A stretch of DNA of 8,536 nucleotides from Nitrospira defluvii. GTDB lineage: Bacteria; Nitrospirota; Nitrospiria; Nitrospirales; Nitrospiraceae. Position 1 is the stretch's first letter. Every line of letters starts with the position of its first letter. Positions 5,079-8,536 of the stretch are shown in pieces. Below the pieces are notes generated by a model. It did no database searches and was not told the DNA's origin. It was given only the letters and a program-made list of their open reading frames with translations. Where the stretch lies: the NCBI GenBank assembly GCA_016199015.1, contig JACQHN010000122.1, forward strand, positions 1 to 8,536. The letters run 5' to 3'. A program made the translations under genes and the position numbers.

Positions 5079-6848
5079 ATGTCTACGTTACGAATTGCCA
5101 TGGTCCAGATGAATCCCACGGTCGGCGACCTATCAGGGAATGTCCGCCGTATCGTGGCATGGATTCGTGAGGCTCAGCGCGCCCAGGCCCATGTCGTGGC
5201 TTTTCCAGAACTGGCCATCACCGGCTACCCGCCGGAGGATCTCCTGTTTAAACCCCGCTTCATCGAAGATACCCAGCGTGCCTTGAAGGCAGTTGCGGCG
5301 GAAGCGCGCGGGCTGGTTGTCGTGGTCGGCTATGTCGGCCAGGGGGCGACGACGGCTTCCTCGCCGGATGCTGCCTCACTGCCGTCGTCCGGGCGGCATG
5401 ATCTGTACAATGCGGCGGCCCTGTTGTCTGATCGCCGAATCGTGGCCAGTTACTGCAAACGACATTTGCCGAACTATGGGGTGTTCGATGAGAGTCGGTA
5501 TTTTCACCCCGGTTCTCGCCTCCCGCTGCTGGTGCTGAACGGCACCACGATCGGTGTGAATATTTGCGAAGACATCTGGTTTCCCGAGGGGCCGACCAGG
5601 GCGCAGGCTGCGGCAGGCGCCGAGGTGATCGTGAATATCAACGCGTCTCCCTTTCATGTGGGCAAGAGCAGGACGCGAGAGCAAATGCTGGCCACCAGGG
5701 CTCGTGACAATCACGTGATCGTCACCTATACGAACACCGTCGGCGGACAAGATGAACTGGTGTTCGATGGCTGCAGTGTGATCGTTGACCAGACCGGCGA
5801 GATTGTCGCGCGTGGCAAAGCGTTTGAGGAGGACCTCATCGTTGCGGATCTTGATGGCGCGGCAGTGGCGCGGGCGCGTCTGGCGCAGGGTCGAAAGAAA
5901 TCGTTGCCGCCGCGCGTGGCGGCACTCATCGATCGGATTGACGTGCGATTGCCGGCGAGGCAGTCGCGGTCGATCGTGGTGCCGGCCCTGGAGCCACCGC
6001 TGGATCGCCTCGACGAAGCCTATCGGGCGCTGGTCCTCGGGGTGCAGGATTATGTCCGGAAGAACGGCTTCAAGCGTGTCGTCATCGGATTAAGTGGTGG
6101 AGTGGATTCGGCCCTGACCGCGGTGATCGCCGTGGATGCGCTCGGGCCGGACAATGTGCTCGGCGTGTTCATGCCCTCGCCCTATACTTCCCGGGCCAGC
6201 CGCGAGGACGTCGCCGACATGGCCCGCCGCCTGCGCATTCAAGTGGACACTCTGTCCATCACGGCCACCTTCAACAGTTATCTCCGGGCCCTCGCGCGAT
6301 CCTTCAAGAGCCACCGGCCGGATACAACCGAAGAGAATCTGCAGGCGCGGATCAGGGGCAATCTCCTGATGGCCTACTCGAACAAGTTCGGCCATCTGGT
6401 GCTGACCACCGGAAATAAGAGTGAGATGAGTGTCGGCTACGCGACGCTGTACGGCGATATGGCCGGAGGTTTTGCGGTGATCAAGGACGTGCCGAAGACC
6501 ATGGTGTATGAATTGTCACATCTGCGGAATCTGGTCGGGCCGGCTCCGGTGATTCCGAAGCGCATTCTGGAGCGGGCTCCCACGGCGGAACTGCGTCCCG
6601 ATCAAAAAGATGAAGACAGTTTGCCGCCCTACTCGATCTTGGATCCCATTCTGAAGTCGTACGTGGAAGAAGACCGGGCGTTGGAGGATATTGTGGCCAT
6701 GGGATTCGAGCGAGAGACGGTCGCGCGCGTCATCGCCATGGTGGACCAGAGCGAGTATAAGCGGCGGCAAGCGCCGCTGGGGATCAAGATTACCTATCGG
6801 GCATTCGGCAAAGATCGGCGCATGCCGATCACGAACGGGTATCGATAG
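5079..6848 (+). CDS. nadE: Glutamine-dependent NAD+ synthetase
   Basis: NadE (589 aa, cytoplasmic) makes NAD+ from deamido-NAD+ with ATP, using ammonia channelled from its own glutaminase domain. The N-terminal nitrilase-fold domain (about 1-270) has the catalytic triad: Glu44 (FPELAITGYPPEDLLF), Lys127 (YCKRHLPNYGVFDE) and Cys163 (VNICEDIWFPEG). The C-terminal synthetase domain (about 310-589) has the pyrophosphatase-type loop SGGVDS (339-344) and the LTTGNKSEMSVGYATLYGDMAGGF region that contacts substrate. Both domains are intact and the length suits the two-domain bacterial form. The ATG at 5079 has GAGAGAG 6 bases upstream. A repeat element and the 4885-4929 terminator lie upstream; no separate promoter is convincing. 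The glutaminase domain means it does not need free ammonia, despite its nitrogen-gene neighbours. Confidence 0.97.
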   Translation: MSTLRIAMVQMNPTVGDLSGNVRRIVAWIREAQRAQAHVVAFPELAITGYPPEDLLFKPRFIEDTQRALKAVAAEARGLVVVVGYVGQGATTASSPDAASLPSSGRHDLYNAAALLSDRRIVASYCKRHLPNYGVFDESRYFHPGSRLPLLVLNGTTIGVNICEDIWFPEGPTRAQAAAGAEVIVNINASPFHVGKSRTREQMLATRARDNHVIVTYTNTVGGQDELVFDGCSVIVDQTGEIVARGKAFEEDLIVADLDGAAVARARLAQGRKKSLPPRVAALIDRIDVRLPARQSRSIVVPALEPPLDRLDEAYRALVLGVQDYVRKNGFKRVVIGLSGGVDSALTAVIAVDALGPDNVLGVFMPSPYTSRASREDVADMARRLRIQVDTLSITATFNSYLRALARSFKSHRPDTTEENLQARIRGNLLMAYSNKFGHLVLTTGNKSEMSVGYATLYGDMAGGFAVIKDVPKTMVYELSHLRNLVGPAPVIPKRILERAPTAELRPDQKDEDSLPPYSILDPILKSYVEEDRALEDIVAMGFERETVARVIAMVDQSEYKRRQAPLGIKITYRAFGKDRRMPITNGYR

Positions 6849-6915
6849 CATCGTGCAGCAGGACGACCGACAATGACGTCGGTCAGCGGGACTGCAATGG
6901 CGCCAGAGAGACGGG

Positions 6916-6963
6916 GCCCAAAGGGTCTTTCATCGTGAAAGGCGTTGGGCGATCCATTTTTTT
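6916..6963 (+). terminator. Probable nadE terminator
   Basis: A two-part hairpin has an outer stem GCCCAA (6916-6921) with TTGGGC (6945-6950) and an inner stem CTTTCA (6927-6932) with TGAAAG (6936-6941) around TCG. Seven T follow at 6957-6963, six bases after the stem, a little far for ideal termination. A separate 7-bp perfect hairpin (6865-6871 with 6878-6884) lies upstream. Together they separate nadE from the barrel-protein gene. Confidence 0.5.
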
Positions 6964-6983
6964 CTTATTCTCTTGGAGGCGTT

Positions 6984-7862
6984 ATGAACATGTTGGTTGG
7001 GCGGAAGATACGGACATGGGTGTTGGCAGTGGCAGTGATCGCAAGCGGATGGGGAGGCGCTCTCGGTGAAGTACGCGCCGGGACGACGGATGATCTGATG
7101 GACACGACCAAACATCCGGTGTCGGTCACCATGGCGATGCAGGCGGACAGTTTCTTCGGGTTTAATCCGGCCATCTACGGAACGTATGGGCTGACGGATA
7201 ATATCGCGTTGGCCTTCGGGTTTACCTATTGGACCCAGATCAACGGCATCGGCGTGCACGATAACGCTCCGTGGTTGCAAACCGACGTGGGATTGAACTT
7301 TACCTTCCTGGACAAGCGGTTGTCTGTCACGCCCATGATCGGGTTTGTGCATGGCAGTTTGCTCTCGTCTCGCGGCGGGTTTTTCCCCAACGGCGGCGGC
7401 AGTGTGAACGAGCGGACCACGGCGTTTGAAGGCGCGGTGCCGAGCTTGACCATGAACTATTTGGATGATCGTTTCGAAGGCGAGTTCTACTTGGGCTACT
7501 ACAAGGCGATCCGGAGCGAAGGCGGCAGCGGGGGCGGCGGTGCGGTCGGATGCAGCGGCTTGGTCGATACGAACTGCTTGGGCGCGAGTCAGGCCGGCGG
7601 GCGGGGGACCTGGGACTTTTTGCACTACTGGGCCAACGTCGGCATGCGGGTGAACAGCATGTGGTCCCTGGGGGCGCACTATGAGCATTTGCTGACGACC
7701 CGTGACAGCAGCGCACCCGGCGCCCAGCAAGACTACTATCGCTGGATCGGCCCCTATGTCGAGATGAAATTGGCCGGCGGGATGGCGTTCCGGTTTACGG
7801 CCGGAAAAGATCTGACGGACAATCAAGACTTTTATAAATTGAAGTTCACGAAGACGTTTTAG
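6984..7862 (+). CDS. Outer-membrane beta-barrel protein next to amt
   Basis: This 292-aa protein is most likely a small outer-membrane barrel. Residues 1-32 form a signal peptide (RK near the start, hydrophobic WVLAVAVIASGW, likely cut after VRA). The rest is rich in alternating polar and aromatic segments with turns (for example NIALAFGFTYW, DVGLNFTFL, GEFYLGYYKA), and it ends KLKFTKTF with the terminal Phe expected of a BamA-inserted barrel. A Gly-rich segment (180-208) carries the only two cysteines, Cys190 and Cys198, and probably forms an extracellular loop. The ATG at 6984 has GGAGG at 6975-6979; the ATG at 6990 is an alternative. amt follows 74 bases later, so co-transcription and a role in ammonium passage are plausible but inferred. 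I cannot assign a named family with certainty. Confidence 0.82.
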   Translation: MNMLVGRKIRTWVLAVAVIASGWGGALGEVRAGTTDDLMDTTKHPVSVTMAMQADSFFGFNPAIYGTYGLTDNIALAFGFTYWTQINGIGVHDNAPWLQTDVGLNFTFLDKRLSVTPMIGFVHGSLLSSRGGFFPNGGGSVNERTTAFEGAVPSLTMNYLDDRFEGEFYLGYYKAIRSEGGSGGGGAVGCSGLVDTNCLGASQAGGRGTWDFLHYWANVGMRVNSMWSLGAHYEHLLTTRDSSAPGAQQDYYRWIGPYVEMKLAGGMAFRFTAGKDLTDNQDFYKLKFTKTF

Positions 7863-7874
7863 CATTTTGCCTGT

Positions 7875-7905
7875 GCCTCCTCCCTCGCGCAGCGAGGGAG
7901 GAGGC
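7875..7905 (+). promoter_or_regulatory. 14-bp perfect hairpin before amt
   Basis: Arms 7875-7888 and 7892-7905 pair perfectly around the loop GCA. There is no T-run, so it would be a poor terminator; it could instead stabilise the 3' end of the upstream message or mark processing between the two genes. Its 5' arm contains TCCTCCCTC, which can alternatively pair with the amt ribosome-binding region at 7927-7935 (8 of 9 positions). It may also simply be another palindromic repeat like those near ureD. Confidence 0.6.
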
Positions 7906-7936
7906 CTGTCGGTGAACGGCGTAGCCGAAGGAGGAC

Positions 7937-8536
7937 ATGGTGAAGGCACCGGCACAACGAAGAACGGTCGTCGTGGGCGTGATAGTGGGGGTACTGCTGG
8001 CTTCGGGGATGTGGGCCGATCAGGCCTGGGCCCAGAACGCGCCGCTCAAGGTTGATACAGGAGATACGGCATGGGTTCTGGTGTCTTCAGCGTTCGTGCT
8101 GGCGATGTTGATGCCCGGGCTCGCCCTATTCTACGGCGGACTTGTCCGCACCAAGAACGTGCTCGCGACGATCATGCAAAGCGTCATGATCTTGAGCGTG
8201 GTCAGCGTACTGTGGGTTCTGTTCGGGTATAGCTTGGCCTTCGGGCCGGATAAAGGTGGCGTGATCGGCGGATTGGAGTGGATCGGGCTCAGTGGGGTCG
8301 GTGCCGAGCCACACCCGATCTATGGGCCGACGATTCCTCACCAGGCGTTCGTGCTGTTTCAGTTGATGTTTGCCGCGATCGCTCCGGCGTTGATTACGGG
8401 CGCCTTTGCCGAACGGAAGCGCTTTACGTCGGTCGTGCTGTTTGCGGCGATCTGGTCGATAGTGGTCTATGTGCCGCTGGCGCATTGGATCTGGGGTGGA
8501 GGGTGGTTGGCCAAATTGGGCGCCTTGGACTTTGCC
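7937..8536 (+). CDS. amt: Ammonium transporter Amt (5' part, cut by window end)
   Basis: The first 200 codons are visible. Amt proteins are trimeric inner-membrane channels that take up ammonium. Residues 1-32 look like a cleavable signal peptide (basic RR, hydrophobic VVVGVIVGVLLASG, cut after AWA), found in many bacterial Amts. Conserved features follow: MPGLALFYGGLVRTKNVL (59-76), FQLMF (141-145; Phe145 corresponds to the gating Phe107 of E. coli AmtB), GAFAER (155-160), PLAHWIWGGGW (180-190; Trp186 corresponds to Trp148 of the binding site) and LDF with Asp198 (AmtB Asp160). The twin histidines lie beyond the window. This is Amt/MEP, not Rh type. AAGGAGG (7928-7934) is only 2 bases from the ATG at 7937; a GTG at 7940 has better spacing and may be the true start. 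A glnK gene may follow, as is common. Confidence 0.95.
   Translation, partial: MVKAPAQRRTVVVGVIVGVLLASGMWADQAWAQNAPLKVDTGDTAWVLVSSAFVLAMLMPGLALFYGGLVRTKNVLATIMQSVMILSVVSVLWVLFGYSLAFGPDKGGVIGGLEWIGLSGVGAEPHPIYGPTIPHQAFVLFQLMFAAIAPALITGAFAERKRFTSVVLFAAIWSIVVYVPLAHWIWGGGWLAKLGALDFA

Noticed and set aside
7863..7936. Sigma54 promoter for amt
   Set aside because: I looked for a GGCAC and TTGC pair at the right spacing before amt and found none; the barrel gene upstream is the more likely source of transcription.
6930..7955. 341-codon open frame on the minus strand opposite the barrel-protein gene
   Set aside because: It is antisense to a gene with a signal peptide, barrel C-terminus and good ribosome site. 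Its translation is rich in Arg, His, Pro and Ala, as expected of a GC-rich shadow frame.

Overview
The window looks like a piece of a GC-rich chromosome from a Nitrospira-type bacterium (Nitrospirota). This is an inference from gene content (urease maturation genes, an ammonium transporter and a companion outer-membrane protein) and from gaps filled with short palindromic repeats. No rRNA or other phylogenetic marker is present. If it is Nitrospira, an Amt-type rather than Rh-type transporter fits a nitrite oxidiser or a clade B comammox better than clade A comammox, but one gene cannot settle this.

Layout. (1) 1-2737, + strand: the end of an unidentified upstream gene (possibly ureE), then ureF, ureG and ureD, which load nickel into urease. 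The urease structural genes are not in the window and are presumably upstream. The gaps ureF-ureG (159 bp) and ureG-ureD (266 bp) are unusually long for such a cluster and hold inverted repeats and hairpins. (2) 2734-2930: a 197-bp element with 20-bp terminal inverted repeats; its left end contains the ureD stop codon. (3) 3159-3724: a vapBC type II toxin-antitoxin pair. (4) 3788-4747, - strand: an unrecognised lipoprotein with a C-terminal coiled coil. (5) 4779-4929: a divergent promoter followed about 115 nt later by a strong intrinsic terminator, with no credible ORF between: a candidate small RNA or an attenuated leader. (6) 4933-5055: a repeat element related to the one at 1615-1706. (7) 5079-6848: glutamine-dependent NAD+ synthetase, followed by a terminator-like hairpin. 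(8) 6984-8536: an outer-membrane beta-barrel protein, a 14-bp perfect hairpin, and the first 200 codons of an Amt ammonium transporter, which runs off the window.

Nitrogen links the two flanks. UreF, UreG and UreD activate urease to release ammonia from urea, and Amt moves ammonium across the inner membrane. The barrel protein is probably co-transcribed with amt and may serve outer-membrane passage. The middle looks like accessory sequence: a toxin-antitoxin pair next to a MITE-like element. I see no CRISPR array, phage gene, transposase, tRNA or rRNA. No wholly new multi-gene system is evident. The best candidates for undescribed biology are the 4779-4929 transcription unit, the families of structured repeats, and the hairpin whose 5' arm can also pair with the amt ribosome-binding site.
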